Positions 19,174 to 31,051 of a DNA stretch of 64,000 nucleotides are shown here, in pieces. Source of the DNA: Nitrosophilus kaiyonis. GTDB lineage: Bacteria > Campylobacterota > Campylobacteria > Campylobacterales > Nitratiruptoraceae. A model generated the notes under the pieces. The model was not told where the DNA came from. It searched no databases and saw only the letters and a list, made by a program, of their open reading frames with translations. Positions within the stretch are counted from its first letter, which is position 1; every line of letters starts with the position of its first letter. Where the stretch lies: positions 721,501 through 785,500 of the forward strand of contig NZ_AP025696.1 in NCBI RefSeq assembly GCF_027943725.1, given 5' to 3'. Both the position numbers and the translations under genes were made by a program.

Positions 19174-19804
19174 ATACAAAATTATAAAAGAGAGAAGAAA
19201 AAGTTTAAAACTATTTATAAAAGATGGAGCTGTTATTATTAAAGCTCCATCTTTTATAAATAGAGAAACTATCGACAATTTTGTTAAAAAGCATCTTTTT
19301 TGGATAAAAATCAATTTAGAAAATTATGAAAAAAATAGAAAAATATTTAAAGAGGGAGAGAAATTTTTATTTTTTGGAAAAGAGTACCCTCTATTAATAA
19401 AAAAAGGTGTTAAAAAAGTAGTTTTTGATAATGCATTTTATATTGATAATGAAAATTTTGATAAAGAAAACCTAATAGATTTTTATAAAAAAGAGGCAAA
19501 AGAATATATTGAAAAAAGAGTTATATATTTTGCTAAAAATTTTAATCTCTCTTTTAATAATATAAAAATAAATTCTGCTCAAAAAAGATGGGGAAGCTGT
19601 AGCAGTAAAAATAATCTTAACTTTTCTTATCGTCTTATAATGTGTCCAAAAGAGGTAATTGATTATGTCATTATTCATGAGCTTTCCCATTTGACACATT
19701 TTAACCATTCAAAGGATTTTTGGACATTGGTGTCTAAAAGGTGTCCAAATTATAAATATTGTGAAAAATGGCTTTTTGAAAACTATCTAAAAACTATTTT
19801 TTGA
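19163..19804 (+). CDS. YgjP-type zinc metalloprotease
   Basis: 213 aa. The HELSH motif in YVIIHELSHLTHFNHSKDFW is the zinc-binding site (His-Glu-x-x-His, with a third ligand in NHSKDFW). The preceding KRWGSCSSKNNLNFSYRLIM is a hallmark of the YgjP/WLM (DUF45) family. Proteins of this kind act on ubiquitin-like or DNA-protein substrates in eukaryotes; the bacterial role is unknown. The start is TTG, overlapping the lipoprotein gene by 11 bp. Confidence 0.88.
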   Translation: MDIKYKIIKERRKSLKLFIKDGAVIIKAPSFINRETIDNFVKKHLFWIKINLENYEKNRKIFKEGEKFLFFGKEYPLLIKKGVKKVVFDNAFYIDNENFDKENLIDFYKKEAKEYIEKRVIYFAKNFNLSFNNIKINSAQKRWGSCSSKNNLNFSYRLIMCPKEVIDYVIIHELSHLTHFNHSKDFWTLVSKRCPNYKYCEKWLFENYLKTIF

Positions 19805-19888
19805 TATATCTTTATTTATATTTAAAATTATTCATTCTAAAGCTTCTATTAGATAAAATCTATCTTAAAAAGTATCAAGGATATTTTC

Positions 19889-21520
19889 ATGACAAAATAT
19901 ATTTTTGTAACAGGTGGTGTATTAAGTTCTCTTGGGAAAGGAATATCAAGTGCTAGTATAGGAACTCTTTTAAAACATTCAGGGCTTAGTGTTTCAATAC
20001 TCAAAATTGATCCATATATAAATGTTGACCCAGGAACTATGAGCCCACTTGAGCATGGGGAAGTTTTTGTTACAGCAGATGGCGCAGAAACAGACCTTGA
20101 TATTGGGCATTATGAGAGATTTTTAAATGTGAAACTTTCAAAAAAGAATAATTTTACAACAGGTCAAGTTTATCTATCTGTTATAAAAAGAGAGAGAAAA
20201 GGTGATTATCTTGGAAAAACTATCCAAGTTGTTCCTCATATAGTAGATGAGATAAAAAACAGAATAAAAAAAGCTGGAAAAGGCCACGATGTTTTAATCG
20301 TAGAATTGGGTGGTACTGTTGGCGATATTGAAGGACTTCCTTTTTTAGAGGCGATAAGAGAATTGACTCATGATTTAGGGCCTCATAAAGCATATAATAT
20401 TCATGTAACACTTGTTCCTTATATAAAAGCAGCAGGTGAATTAAAAACTAAACCAACTCAGCATAGTGTTCAGGAGTTAAGAAGAATAGGTATAACTCCA
20501 GATATGATAATTGCAAGATGTGAAAAGCCTCTTCCAAAAGAGCTTAAAGAAAAGATTGCAAGAAGTTGCGGTATTGATATACATGCGGTAATTGAGGCAA
20601 GAGATGCTGAAACTATTTATAAAGTTCCACTAAATTTCTTAAGAGAAAATATCTTATATCCTATTTCAAAACAGTTTAGGCTAGGAGAACTTCATCCAAA
20701 TATGGATGAGTGGGATATTTTGGTTAAAAAGATTATTGCTCCTAAAGATGAGGTAAATATTGCTTTTGTAGGAAAATATTTAGGTCTTAAAGAGTCATAT
20801 AAATCTTTAACAGAGGCTTTGGTACATGCTGGGGCTAATCTTGATACAAGAGTAAATATAAATTGGGTTGATAGCGAATTAATTGAAGCTGAGGGTAGTA
20901 AAGAGTTACTAAAAAATGCAGATGGTATTTTGGTAGCTGGAGGATTTGGAGAAAGAGGTGTTGAAGGAAAAATAGAGGCAATTAAATATGCAAGAGAAAA
21001 TAAAATTCCATATCTTGGAATATGTCTTGGAATGCAGCTTTCAATCATAGAGTTTGCTAGAAATGTACTTGGTATAAAAGAGGCAAATTCTATGGAATTT
21101 GATCCAAATACTGAGTATCCATTTATATATTTAATAGATGAATTTATTGATCAATCTGGGCAAAAGCAGATAAGAACTCACACTTCACCAATGGGTGGAA
21201 CTATGAGACTTGGAGAGTATGCTTGTATAGTTAAACCAAATACTAAACTTTGGGAAGCTTATAATCATCAAGAGATAATTTATGAAAGACATAGACACAG
21301 ATATGAAGCCAATCCAAAATATAGACAAATTTTAGAAGATGCAGGTATGGTAGTAAGTGGTGAGAGTAAAGAAGGGCTTATTGAAGCTGTTGAAATTGAA
21401 AAGCATCCATGGTTTGTAGGAGTACAGTTTCATCCTGAATTTACTTCGCATTTACAAAATCCAAATCCACTAATAAAAGCATTTATCGAAAACTCTTTAA
21501 AAAATAGAGAAACTATTTAA
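19889..21520 (+). CDS. pyrG: CTP synthase
   Basis: Makes CTP from UTP, ATP and glutamine, 543 aa. N-terminal synthase domain begins [17 protein letters not shown] with [14 protein letters not shown]-terminal class I glutamine amidotransferase domain has the nucleophile in YLGICLGMQ and the catalytic His-Glu in FHPEF. Length and both active sites are intact. The stop codon overlaps the start of recJ by one base (TAATG), so the two are co-translated. Confidence 0.98.
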   Translation: MTKYIFVTGGVLSSLGKGISSASIGTLLKHSGLSVSILKIDPYINVDPGTMSPLEHGEVFVTADGAETDLDIGHYERFLNVKLSKKNNFTTGQVYLSVIKRERKGDYLGKTIQVVPHIVDEIKNRIKKAGKGHDVLIVELGGTVGDIEGLPFLEAIRELTHDLGPHKAYNIHVTLVPYIKAAGELKTKPTQHSVQELRRIGITPDMIIARCEKPLPKELKEKIARSCGIDIHAVIEARDAETIYKVPLNFLRENILYPISKQFRLGELHPNMDEWDILVKKIIAPKDEVNIAFVGKYLGLKESYKSLTEALVHAGANLDTRVNINWVDSELIEAEGSKELLKNADGILVAGGFGERGVEGKIEAIKYARENKIPYLGICLGMQLSIIEFARNVLGIKEANSMEFDPNTEYPFIYLIDEFIDQSGQKQIRTHTSPMGGTMRLGEYACIVKPNTKLWEAYNHQEIIYERHRHRYEANPKYRQILEDAGMVVSGESKEGLIEAVEIEKHPWFVGVQFHPEFTSHLQNPNPLIKAFIENSLKNRETI

Positions 21521-23082
21521 TGATTAAATTAACAAAAAAGAAAATTTATGAGATTCTTTTAAAAAGATTTGAAGAGGGATTTGTAAAACTCTCTTCTCTT
21601 CCATCTCCACACAGTTTAAAAGATGCTAAAAAAGCCTCTTTAAGAGTGAAAAAAGCGATAGAAAATAGAGAAAAAATAGCTATTGTTGGTGATTATGATG
21701 TTGATGGTGTTGTCTCTACATCTATAATGAAAGAGTTCTTTGAGATTATAGATTATCCAGTGACTATAAAAATTCCAAATAGATTTAAAGATGGATATGG
21801 AATAAGCAGATCAATTATAGAAAAGCTTGATTGTGATTTAATAATCACTGTAGATAATGGAATTAGTGCCATTGATGCAGCTAATTATTGTAAAGAAAAA
21901 GGAATTGATCTTATCATTACAGACCATCATACACCTTCAAAAAATCTACCTGATGCTTACGCAATAATTAATCCAAAACAAGACTCTTGTAATTTTGAAT
22001 ATCCAGATATTTGTGGAGCCCAAGTTGCTTGGTTTTTTATTGCTCAATTAAAAAAAGAGCTAAATATTAATATTGATATGAAAAGATTTTTAGATATTTT
22101 AGCAATAGCAATAATTGCTGATGTAATGCCTCTAAAGCATATAAATAGATCTTTAGTTCAAGCTGGAATTAAATATTTTCAAAAAAGCCAAAGGCCCTCT
22201 ATTGAGTTTTTAAGAAAAACCTTGAAAAAAAATGAATTTAATGCTGAAGATTTTGGTTTTGTAATAGCTCCGATTTTAAATAGTGCTGGAAGAATGGATG
22301 ATGCATCAATTGCTTTAAAATTTTTAACAAGTAAAAATAGTTTAGAAAGCTCAGTCTATTATGGTAGGCTTCTTGCATTAAATAGTCAAAGAAAAATGGA
22401 AGAAAAAAGAGTTTTTCAGGAAGCTATAAGTCAAATTGATGATAAAAATTTTATATGTGCAGTTGGGGAAGATTGGAATGAAGGAGTAGTAGGGATAGTA
22501 GCAGCAAGACTTGTTTCAAAATATAAAAAACCCTCTTTTGTTTTAACTAAAAGTGAAGAGTTTTATAAAGGAAGTGGTAGGAGCTTTGCTAATGTAGATC
22601 TTTTTTCACTACTTGATAAAAATAGAGAATATTTAGAAAAATTTGGTGGTCATAAAAAAGCTGCTGGACTAACTATAAAACCAGAAAATTTAGATATTTT
22701 TAAAAGAGAGTTTGAAAATTCAATAAAAAAATTAAAAAAAGAGGATTGGATAGAGAGTGATGAAGTTATGGGTGAGCTTGAATTTAGCGAAGTTGACTGG
22801 GAACTTTTAAAAATTTTAGAAAGCTTTGCACCATATGGCGAGAGTAATCCAATGCCTAAATTTGCTGCATACAATGTAGAAGTAATAGAATCAAGAATGG
22901 TAGGAGAAAATGGTGACCATTTACTTATGACACTAAGACAAGAAGATAGATTTTTTAAAGCAATAAAATTTAGACAAATAGAAAATATAAATAAAAATTA
23001 TATTGATATTATCTATTATCCTATTAAAAATATATTTAATGATAATATTTATATTCAATTAAATATACTAAAAATTCTGTGA
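21520..23082 (+). CDS. recJ: Single-stranded-DNA exonuclease RecJ
   Basis: 5'-3' exonuclease for recombination and mismatch repair, 520 aa. DHH-family motifs: VGDYDVDGVVS, TVDNGIS, TDHHTPS and the DHHA1 domain sequence GSGRSFANVDLF with GGHKKAAGL. It is shorter than E. coli RecJ (577 aa) but similar to other Campylobacterota proteins. ATG overlaps the pyrG stop codon. Confidence 0.95.
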   Translation: MIKLTKKKIYEILLKRFEEGFVKLSSLPSPHSLKDAKKASLRVKKAIENREKIAIVGDYDVDGVVSTSIMKEFFEIIDYPVTIKIPNRFKDGYGISRSIIEKLDCDLIITVDNGISAIDAANYCKEKGIDLIITDHHTPSKNLPDAYAIINPKQDSCNFEYPDICGAQVAWFFIAQLKKELNINIDMKRFLDILAIAIIADVMPLKHINRSLVQAGIKYFQKSQRPSIEFLRKTLKKNEFNAEDFGFVIAPILNSAGRMDDASIALKFLTSKNSLESSVYYGRLLALNSQRKMEEKRVFQEAISQIDDKNFICAVGEDWNEGVVGIVAARLVSKYKKPSFVLTKSEEFYKGSGRSFANVDLFSLLDKNREYLEKFGGHKKAAGLTIKPENLDIFKREFENSIKKLKKEDWIESDEVMGELEFSEVDWELLKILESFAPYGESNPMPKFAAYNVEVIESRMVGENGDHLLMTLRQEDRFFKAIKFRQIENINKNYIDIIYYPIKNIFNDNIYIQLNILKIL

Positions 23083-23217
23083 AATAACAAAATAGTGACA
23101 AAATATTTTATAATATTTATTTATATTAATATTAAAATCTAATTATTATTTGTTTAAGATTTTTATTACATTTTTTTTTATATAATCTATCGATATTATT
23201 TATAATAGGAGTAAAAA

Positions 23218-24723
23218 ATGGACAAAAAAGATATCAAAAAGCTTCAAGAGGTTCAAGAAGTTATTGAAGAGACTCTTAAAAGTGAAGGACTCTCAAGAAG
23301 AGATGCATTAAAGTTAATGGGTTTAAGTACAGCTGGAGTTATGGTTGGAGGCTCTTCAAAACTGCATGCTGAAGAACAGGGTAAAAAAACAGATGCAAAA
23401 GCTCACATTGTTATAGTAGGTGGTGGAGCTGGTGGAATAATGGCTGCTGCAAGATTGAGACGTGCAGCTGGAAATGCAAAAATTACTATTATTGCTCCTA
23501 ATGATCTTCATCTTTATCAACCTGGACAAGTTTTTATGGCTGCTGGTCTTTATAAAGCAGATGATATAAAAAAACCAAATGCAGATCTTATGCCAAGTGG
23601 TGTAAAATGGATAAAAGATAAAGTTATGGAGTTTGATCCAGACAATAATCAAGTTATAACTGCAAAAAATGGAAAAATAAAATATGACTTTTTAGTTGTA
23701 GCTGTTGGAATTTCATATCAATATGAGCAAATTGAAGGCTTAACGAAAGATATGCTTGGTAAAAATGGTATTGCAAGTGTATATCTTAACGATCCTGAAA
23801 CTGGAAGCGTTAAAGGTGGAGAGATAACTTGGGCTTGGTTTAATCAAATGAGAGATGCTGCTAAAAAGGCAAGTAAAGAAAAACCTATAAATGTTATCTG
23901 TACTCAGCCAAATACTCCAATTAAATGTGGTGGTGCTCCTCAAAAAATTCTTTATTTAAGTAACGATTTCTTAAGAGGAAATGGCCCAGTTGGCGGCGAA
24001 GATGTTCATATGAATGCGAAATTTTATTTTACAAAAGGAAAAGGCAGTAAACTATTTGGAATTAAAGAATATAATGAAACTTTGACAAATATTGTTCAAC
24101 CAATGTATGGAAATATTGAAAACAAATGGAATCATAATCTTGTTAAAATTGATGCAAATAAAAAAATAGCTACTTTTCATCATACATATCAAGTAAAAGG
24201 TGAATGGGATCCAGATCTTGAAGAGTATGAGATGATTACAAAAGAAGAGATGGTAGAAATGCCTTACGATTTTATACATATCGTTCCTCCAATGAGTGCA
24301 TCAAATGAATTTAAAACATCTCCTCTTGCATGGCAAAAAGGAACTGGTAAGGGTTGGATGGAAGCAGATATGTATACATTGCAACATAGAAGATATAAAA
24401 ATGTTTTTGGAATAGGTGATGTTCTTGGTATTCCTAAAGGAAAAACTGGTGGTAGTGCAAGACACCATGGACCAATATTGCAAGAAAACCTTATATCTGT
24501 AATGGAAGGAAAAGAGCCAACAGCTAAATTTGATGGTTATACTGTTTGTCCATTAAAAACTCAATATGGAAAAATTATGCTTGCTGAATTTAACTATGGA
24601 ACAAAACCAGCTCCATCTTTTCCTATCTTAGATCCAGCAAAACCAAGATGGATTTGGTGGGCATTTGACTTATATATGTTAAAACCTATGTATTGGCACC
24701 TAATGATGAGAGGATTAATGTAA
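23218..24723 (+). CDS. sqr: Sulfide:quinone oxidoreductase, Tat-exported
   Basis: Oxidises sulfide and reduces quinone at the periplasmic face of the membrane, 501 aa. A twin-arginine-type signal is visible (SRRDALKLMG, then a hydrophobic run to HAEEQ). The mature part starts HIVIVGGGAGGIMAAARL (FAD). Redox cysteines match SQR: C237 in TPIKCGGAPQK and C444 in GYTVCPLKTQYGKIMLAEF, as in eukaryote-type SQR. The C-terminal YMLKPMYWHLMMRG helix suits monotopic membrane insertion. AGGAG ribosome site; a strong hairpin follows. Confidence 0.9.
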   Translation: MDKKDIKKLQEVQEVIEETLKSEGLSRRDALKLMGLSTAGVMVGGSSKLHAEEQGKKTDAKAHIVIVGGGAGGIMAAARLRRAAGNAKITIIAPNDLHLYQPGQVFMAAGLYKADDIKKPNADLMPSGVKWIKDKVMEFDPDNNQVITAKNGKIKYDFLVVAVGISYQYEQIEGLTKDMLGKNGIASVYLNDPETGSVKGGEITWAWFNQMRDAAKKASKEKPINVICTQPNTPIKCGGAPQKILYLSNDFLRGNGPVGGEDVHMNAKFYFTKGKGSKLFGIKEYNETLTNIVQPMYGNIENKWNHNLVKIDANKKIATFHHTYQVKGEWDPDLEEYEMITKEEMVEMPYDFIHIVPPMSASNEFKTSPLAWQKGTGKGWMEADMYTLQHRRYKNVFGIGDVLGIPKGKTGGSARHHGPILQENLISVMEGKEPTAKFDGYTVCPLKTQYGKIMLAEFNYGTKPAPSFPILDPAKPRWIWWAFDLYMLKPMYWHLMMRGLM

Positions 24724-24724
24724 A

Positions 24725-24756
24725 ATTGCAAAGCCTTTTGGCTTTGCAATAAAAGG
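24725..24756 (+). terminator. Terminator after sqr
   Basis: ATTGCAAAGCC (24725-24735), TTTT, GGCTTTGCAAT (24740-24750): an 11-bp perfect stem directly after the sqr stop codon. Confidence 0.8.
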
Positions 24757-24765
24757 TTTTCTTTA

Positions 24766-25014
24766 ATGAAAAAAGTCTTAATAAGAGAGGTTTTTTTATA
24801 TGTTTTAATATTCATTCTTCTATCATTAATAATGCATTTTCAAGCTTGGATATCTCATCCTATAGAACATATAAAAGCTTTGCCTACTAGCCCTTTTGGA
24901 CCATTTCATCCTTTTGTTTTTAGTTTTGGAGTATATTTTTTTATTTTAATTATTAGGCTTTTTATAAAAGTTGTAAAAAAAGCGATAGATAAGGGAAGTA
25001 AAACAAAAATTTAA
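24766..25014 (+). CDS. Small two-helix membrane protein
   Basis: 82 aa with two hydrophobic segments (about 8-26 and 50-67) joined by a loop rich in proline and histidine (SHPIEHIKALPTSPFGPFHPF). No family recognised. It follows sqr after the hairpin and converges with bpt, overlapping its stop by 4 bases. Whether it is expressed with sqr depends on read-through. Confidence 0.6.
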   Translation: MKKVLIREVFLYVLIFILLSLIMHFQAWISHPIEHIKALPTSPFGPFHPFVFSFGVYFFILIIRLFIKVVKKAIDKGSKTKI

Positions 25015-25754
25015 TCTCTTTTTTCCCAATTTGGAATTTCGCAACTTTTAGGAAATCCATCAAGAAGTTCATATGGTTTAAATTGAGTTTTATATGCAAA
25101 AGATTTACATCCATTAACCCAATATCCTAAATATATCCAATCAAGATTTAATTTTTTAGCTATATCAATCTGAATAAGTAAAGAGTAAATTCCTAAAGAT
25201 AGTTTTTCAAAATCTGGGTCATAAAAAAAGTAGATGGAACTTATTCCATCATCTACAATATCAATTAAATCAACACCAATTAATTTTTTATCATAAAAAT
25301 ATAGAACCTCTTTTCCAAAATTGTGAGCTCCTACTACAAACTCTTCATAATATGTTTGCAGATCAATTTCTGTATATTTCCAACCACTCTTTTTTGCTTT
25401 AAACTTATGATATTTATTATAAAGTTCAATATGTTCAAAAGAGATAGTTGGTGTTCTAATAATAATCTGAGTATCTCTGTTTTTTTTAATAGCTCTTCTT
25501 TGACTACGTGAAGGTTTAAAGTTTTTAACATCTATTCTTAAGCTTTTACACTCATTACAATCTTTACAAATAGGATGAAAATAGGAAAATCCAAATCTTC
25601 TCCATCCTCTTTGAATTAGATTGGTAACAAGATCTTTAGTAGCCTTTGGGATAAATCTATAATACATTCTTGTCTTTTTATCTGGCAAATAGGGACACTC
25701 ATAATCAAGAACGCAATAATCTATAGATTCATTTTCTTTAAACTCTCTCTTCAT
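25011..25754 (-). CDS. bpt: Aspartate/glutamate leucyltransferase
   Basis: Adds leucine from Leu-tRNA to N-terminal Asp or Glu of proteins, feeding N-degron proteolysis. 247 aa. Family marks: early CPYLPDKKTRMYYRFIP, GWRRFGFSYFHPICKDCNECKSLRIDV with the CxxC-rich region, SRSQRRAIKKN, and the C-terminal WIYLGYWVNGCKSFAYK. Length normal. It heads a minus-strand block with nifU/nifS upstream in transcription, separated by a degenerate repeat. Confidence 0.93.
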   Translation of the reverse strand: MKREFKENESIDYCVLDYECPYLPDKKTRMYYRFIPKATKDLVTNLIQRGWRRFGFSYFHPICKDCNECKSLRIDVKNFKPSRSQRRAIKKNRDTQIIIRTPTISFEHIELYNKYHKFKAKKSGWKYTEIDLQTYYEEFVVGAHNFGKEVLYFYDKKLIGVDLIDIVDDGISSIYFFYDPDFEKLSLGIYSLLIQIDIAKKLNLDWIYLGYWVNGCKSFAYKTQFKPYELLDGFPKSCEIPNWEKRD

Positions 25755-25770
25755 ACTCTATCTTTTAAAT

Positions 25771-25922
25771 TAGTCATTAGACATTGGTCATTAGTCATTG
25801 GAAATTAATGTCATTAAATTTATACTATTAATGACCAATTACTTAATGACTAATGACTTTCTAACTTTCTTACTCTCTCACTCTCTCACTCTCTCACCAT
25901 CTAACTATTCTAACTATTCTAA
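25771..25922. repeat. Degenerate short-repeat spacer between nifU and bpt
   Basis: The spacer holds repeats of the TCATTAG/TCATTGG type (25771-25801) facing AATGACCAATT and TAATGACTAATGACT (25830-25858), giving a long imperfect hairpin. Then come three exact 8-mers CTCTCTCA (25873-25896) and two CTAACTATT units (25901-25918). Similar spacers occur at 26948-27063 and 28331-28492. Confidence 0.75.
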
Positions 25923-26906
25923 TTATATAGGCAATACTCTAATATTTTCATCAAGTTTTTCTTTTAATGTATTTTCAATTGCAAAAAGAGTACCTGTTGT
26001 AGAGCTTGCACATCCTGCACACGCTCCCATATATCTTATATAAACATCAGTATAAGCTCCATTTTCTTTAACATCTATAATTTCCATATTTCCACCATCC
26101 ATTACTAAAAATTGGCGGATATTTTCATCTATCACTTTTTCTATGGCTTTTAGTTTTTGTACAGTAGTCATTTCATTAAAAGATATATCTTTTCCTTCAT
26201 TTTGAGCATTTGCAGCTTCTTTCATCTTCTCCTCCTCCATCTCTTTTCTTGTTTCAGCTAATATATCAACAAGATAATACTCTCTTTCCTCATGACCACC
26301 TGGTTTTATACAGCTTTTACAAAATGCACCAGCTTTTGTATAATCTGTGATCTCTTCAACAGTTTTTAAATCATTTAATTTAATAACCTCTTTTATTGTA
26401 CCAAGGCTAACTCTTGCACATTCACAAACAATTATCTCATCTTCAAAGCTATCCATATCAACGCCTTTATAAAGACTCGCAGCTTTTTTTATAACATCAT
26501 ATGCCATAACTGAGCAGTGCATTTTTTGAGGTGGAACAGCTGGAACATCAGGATGATCTCTCATCGCTTTTTCAACATCAATATTTGTAATTTTTACTGC
26601 CTCATCTACAGTTTTTCCTTTACATAACTCAACCATAGTATCTGAGCTCGCAATAGCTGTTCCACATCCAAAAGATTTGAATTTTGCATCTAAAATTTTA
26701 TCTGTTTTTGGATCAACTATCCAGTATAATCTAACCGCATCCCCACAGCTCTCAGCACCATAATCAGCTACAATTAACTCTCCGCCTAATCTTTTTGCAT
26801 CCTCTTCAGTTAGTTCGCCTTTATTTCTTGGATTGTTCATTAAGTCTTGTACTTTTTGGCTATACTCTTCCCAGATATTTCCACTTATTAAATCATTTTT
26901 TGCCAT
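25923..26906 (-). CDS. nifU: Fe-S cluster scaffold NifU
   Basis: Builds Fe-S clusters with sulfur from NifS, 327 aa, cytoplasmic. Three domains: IscU-like N-terminus with cysteines in GAESCGDAV, SFGCGTA and MHCSVMA; a central BFD-like [2Fe-2S] domain with CECARV and FCKSC; and a C-terminal NifU domain ending in ACAGCASSTTGT (CxxC). In Campylobacterota the NIF-type NifU/NifS pair is the housekeeping system. Transcribed after nifS, separated by a repeat-filled spacer of 156 bp. AGGAG ribosome site. Confidence 0.96.
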   Translation of the reverse strand: MAKNDLISGNIWEEYSQKVQDLMNNPRNKGELTEEDAKRLGGELIVADYGAESCGDAVRLYWIVDPKTDKILDAKFKSFGCGTAIASSDTMVELCKGKTVDEAVKITNIDVEKAMRDHPDVPAVPPQKMHCSVMAYDVIKKAASLYKGVDMDSFEDEIIVCECARVSLGTIKEVIKLNDLKTVEEITDYTKAGAFCKSCIKPGGHEEREYYLVDILAETRKEMEEEKMKEAANAQNEGKDISFNEMTTVQKLKAIEKVIDENIRQFLVMDGGNMEIIDVKENGAYTDVYIRYMGACAGCASSTTGTLFAIENTLKEKLDENIRVLPI

Positions 26907-26947
26907 TTCTTTTCTCCTAAATCTTTGTATATATGTTAAAAAGGTTA

Positions 26948-27062
26948 AAAAAGTTGAGCAGTTTAATTAGTTGTGTTGTTAAACTTATTAAGTAGTTAAA
27001 ATATTTAGATTAAAATAATTATTCAACCACTCAACTACTCAGCCACTTAACTACTTAACCAC

Positions 27063-27063
<1 letters not shown>
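26948..27063. repeat. Octamer-repeat spacer between nifS and nifU
   Basis: Five tandem degenerate 8-mers of consensus YARCYACT: CAACCACT, CAACTACT, CAGCCACT, TAACTACT, TAACCACT (27024-27063). They run into the nifS stop codon. The left part (26948-26999) has complementary AGTTGAG and AAGTAGTTAA segments, so a long imperfect hairpin can form. Confidence 0.75.
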
Positions 27064-28277
<1,214 letters not shown>

Positions 28278-28330
28278 TTAATTTGCTCAAATGTTACAGC
28301 AATATTTCTTAAATATTTATTATATAGTTA

Positions 28331-28492
28331 AGTTAGTTGAGTAAGGTGAGTATGGTGAGTGAGAAAATTATTATTGACAAAAAGCTGTGAAGGAGTGAAG
28401 TAGTGAAGCTGCTAATATCATAAAAGTTTCAAGTTTGAAGTGACTAATTCCAAATTCCCAATTCCTAATGTCCAATGACTGATGACTAATGT
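28331..28492. repeat. Degenerate 7-9-mer repeat spacer between folE and nifS
   Basis: Successive families: AGTTAGTTG, AGTAAGGTG, AGTATGGTG (28331-28358); GAAGGAGT, GAAGTAGT, GAAGCTGC (28389-28412); and heptamers like AATTCCC, AATTCCT, AATGTCC, ATGACTA (28447-28492) that reach the folE stop. It is the third such spacer in four consecutive minus-strand genes. Confidence 0.7.
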
Positions 28493-29071
28493 CTAAAACC
28501 TTATATTTTGCGGGGCGTTTACAATACTAAAAAACTCTTCTCTTGTTTTCAAGTTTTCTTTGAAAACTCCTCTTAAAGCTGAACTTACAGTTGTTGAGCA
28601 TATTTTTTCTACTCCTCTCATCTCCATACACATATGTCTTGCATGAACTACCACAGCAACACCTTTTGGTTTTACACACTCCATTAATGCATCAGCAATC
28701 TGTTCGGTCATCTGCTCTTGTATTTGAAGTCTTCTAGCGTAAACTTCCACCATTCTAGGTATTTTTGATAATCCTACAACTTTTCCATCTGGAATATATG
28801 CAACATGAGCTCTTCCAATAATAGGTAAAAGATGATGCTCGCATAAAGAGTAAAATTCTATATCTCTAACAATAACCATTTCATCATTAGTCGAAGTAAA
28901 AAGAGCCTCATTTAAAATCTCTTTTGGATCTTGACTATATCCTTTTGTTAAATGCAAAAAAGCTTTATAAACACGTTCCGGAGTTTTTATCAGTCCTTCT
29001 CTGTTTGGATCTTCTCCAATAATTTTAAGCATTGTTTTTACAGCGTTTTCAAACTCTTTTTGCCTGTTCAT
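28493..29071 (-). CDS. folE: GTP cyclohydrolase I
   Basis: First step of tetrahydrofolate synthesis, converting GTP to dihydroneopterin triphosphate. 192 aa. Motifs: [14 protein letters not shown], then [22 protein letters not shown] with zinc and active-site Cys-His-His, then [19 protein letters not shown] and MCMEMRGV. Length is typical. Divergent from tig across a 90-bp spacer. Upstream ribosome site AAAGGA. Confidence 0.97.
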   Translation of the reverse strand: MNRQKEFENAVKTMLKIIGEDPNREGLIKTPERVYKAFLHLTKGYSQDPKEILNEALFTSTNDEMVIVRDIEFYSLCEHHLLPIIGRAHVAYIPDGKVVGLSKIPRMVEVYARRLQIQEQMTEQIADALMECVKPKGVAVVVHARHMCMEMRGVEKICSTTVSSALRGVFKENLKTREEFFSIVNAPQNIRF

Positions 29072-29161
29072 AAAAAAAATCCTTTTTAATTAAAACTTTT
29101 TTACAAAAGTAAAGCATAATTTTGCTAAAATTGCAACTAAAATTTTTAAAAAAGGGTAAAA

Positions 29162-30463
29162 ATGGAAATAGTAGCAAAGAAAGTTGATAATGCAAATGCA
29201 GAAGTTAATGCAAAAATTGCAAAAAGCGATATCGAATCAAAAACTCAAAAAATAGCTAAAGAGCTAAGTAAAACTTTAAACCTTCCTGGTTTTAGAAAAG
29301 GCAAAGTTCCTATAGCAATTGTTAAAAAAAGATATGGCGAAAAGATAGAAAAAGATGCTGAAGCTGAAGCTTTACAAGAAGTTTATGCTAAAGCTTTAGA
29401 AGAGCTTGGATTAAATAAAGAGGATATTTTAGGTGAACCTGCAGTAACAAAATTTGATAAAAAAGATGAAGTGATTGAAACAGAGATAAAAATATCTTTT
29501 AGACCAGAAATTGATCTTGAAGGATATGAAGAGGCAATTCCAGAATTTAAAGAGCCTGAAGTTAGCGATGAAGAGGTTGAGAAAAGATTAAAAGAGTTGG
29601 CTGAAGCGATGACTCCTCCAAAAAAATTAGAAGAAGATAGACCTTTACAAGAGGGTGATATAGCTATTATTGATTTTAAAGGGTATGTAGATGATAAAGA
29701 GATTGAAGGCGGTAGTGCTGAAAATTTTCAATTAAAAATAGGAAGTGGACAATTTATACCTGGTTTTGAAGAGCAGCTTGTTGGAATGAAAGCAGGAGAG
29801 AGTAAAACAATTGAGGTAACTTTTCCAGAGGATTATCACAACAAAGAACTTGCAGGTAAAAAAGCAAAATTTGATGTTACATTAAAAGAGATTCAAGTAA
29901 AAGAAGAACCAAAAATAGATGATGAGCTTGCAAAAAAGATGCTTCCAAATGAAGAAAATCCAACAGTTGATCTTTTAAAAGAGAAAATTAAAGAGCAGAT
30001 AAAAAGTGAAAAACTTTCAAAACTATATAATGAAGAGTTAAAACCAAAACTTATTGAAAATCTTGTAGAAAAGTTTGATTTTGATTTACCAGAAAATATT
30101 GTAGAGCAAGAGATTGATATAAAACTTAATGAGAAACTAAGAGGCATGAGCGAAGATGAGTTAAAAGAGCTTAGAGAAAATCCAGATAAAGTTAAAGAAT
30201 TAAGAGAGTCTTTAAAAGATGAAGCAAAGAAAAGTGTGAAAGCTACATTTATTGTTGATGCTTTGGCAAAAAAAGAGGGAATAAAAGTTGATGATCAAGA
30301 GGTGATTCAAACAATTTATTATGAAGCAATGCAGATGGGACAAAATCCGCAAGAGGTATTAGAAGCTTATAAAAAACAGGGCTTGCTTCCTGCTATAAAA
30401 ATGGCTATGATAGAAGATAAATTGTTGACACATCTATTAAATAAAAAATTGGAGGCTAAATGA
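29162..30463 (+). CDS. tig: Trigger factor chaperone
   Basis: Ribosome-bound peptidyl-prolyl isomerase chaperone, 433 aa. The ribosome-binding signature GFRKGKVP (about 41-48) is present, followed by the FKBP-type domain (about 155-240, [27 protein letters not shown]) and a long helical C-terminal domain. Heads the operon tig-clpP-def-comM, overlapping clpP by 4 bases (ATGA). Confidence 0.96.
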   Translation: MEIVAKKVDNANAEVNAKIAKSDIESKTQKIAKELSKTLNLPGFRKGKVPIAIVKKRYGEKIEKDAEAEALQEVYAKALEELGLNKEDILGEPAVTKFDKKDEVIETEIKISFRPEIDLEGYEEAIPEFKEPEVSDEEVEKRLKELAEAMTPPKKLEEDRPLQEGDIAIIDFKGYVDDKEIEGGSAENFQLKIGSGQFIPGFEEQLVGMKAGESKTIEVTFPEDYHNKELAGKKAKFDVTLKEIQVKEEPKIDDELAKKMLPNEENPTVDLLKEKIKEQIKSEKLSKLYNEELKPKLIENLVEKFDFDLPENIVEQEIDIKLNEKLRGMSEDELKELRENPDKVKELRESLKDEAKKSVKATFIVDALAKKEGIKVDDQEVIQTIYYEAMQMGQNPQEVLEAYKKQGLLPAIKMAMIEDKLLTHLLNKKLEAK

Positions 30464-31050
30464 GTTATTACATACCATATGTAATTGAGCGCACAGGAAG
30501 AGGTGAGAGAAGTTATGATATATATTCAAGACTATTAAAAGATAGAATAATTATGTTAAGTGGAGAGATAAATGATGCAGTAGCCTCTTCTATTGTTGCT
30601 CAACTTCTATTTTTAGAAGCAGAAGATCCAGATAAAGATATCTATCTTTATATAAATTCTCCTGGTGGAGTAATAACTAGTGGAATGAGTATATATGATA
30701 CTATGAACTATATAAAGCCAGATGTTTCAACTATATGTATAGGACAAGCTGCATCAATGGGAGCGTTTTTATTAAGTAGTGGTGCAAAAGGTAAAAGATA
30801 CGCTCTTCCACATGCAAGAATTATGATTCATCAACCTTTAGGTGGTGCTCAAGGGCAAGCAACAGATATTGAGATTCAAGCAAAAGAGATTTTGAGATTA
30901 AAACATATGTTAAATGATATATTGGCTAAAAATACAGGCCAACCTTTGAGAAAAATAGCAAAAGATACAGATAGAGACTTTTTTATGAGTAGTGAAGAAG
31001 CAAAAGATTATGGACTTATAGATCAAGTTTTGGAAAGAAGTATGAAATAA
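30460..31050 (+). CDS. clpP: ATP-dependent Clp protease proteolytic subunit
   Basis: Serine protease chamber subunit, 196 aa. Catalytic Ser in [11 protein letters not shown], His in [10 protein letters not shown] and Asp in KDTDRDFFM. Normal length. GGAGG ribosome site lies within the end of tig, and the ATG overlaps tig's stop. Confidence 0.98.
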   Translation: MSYYIPYVIERTGRGERSYDIYSRLLKDRIIMLSGEINDAVASSIVAQLLFLEAEDPDKDIYLYINSPGGVITSGMSIYDTMNYIKPDVSTICIGQAASMGAFLLSSGAKGKRYALPHARIMIHQPLGGAQGQATDIEIQAKEILRLKHMLNDILAKNTGQPLRKIAKDTDRDFFMSSEEAKDYGLIDQVLERSMK

Positions 31051-31051
31051 A

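Noticed and set aside
25798-26043. Plus-strand ORF over the nifU end
   Set aside because: Its start lies in the low-complexity spacer and its body is antisense to nifU, so it is a shadow frame.
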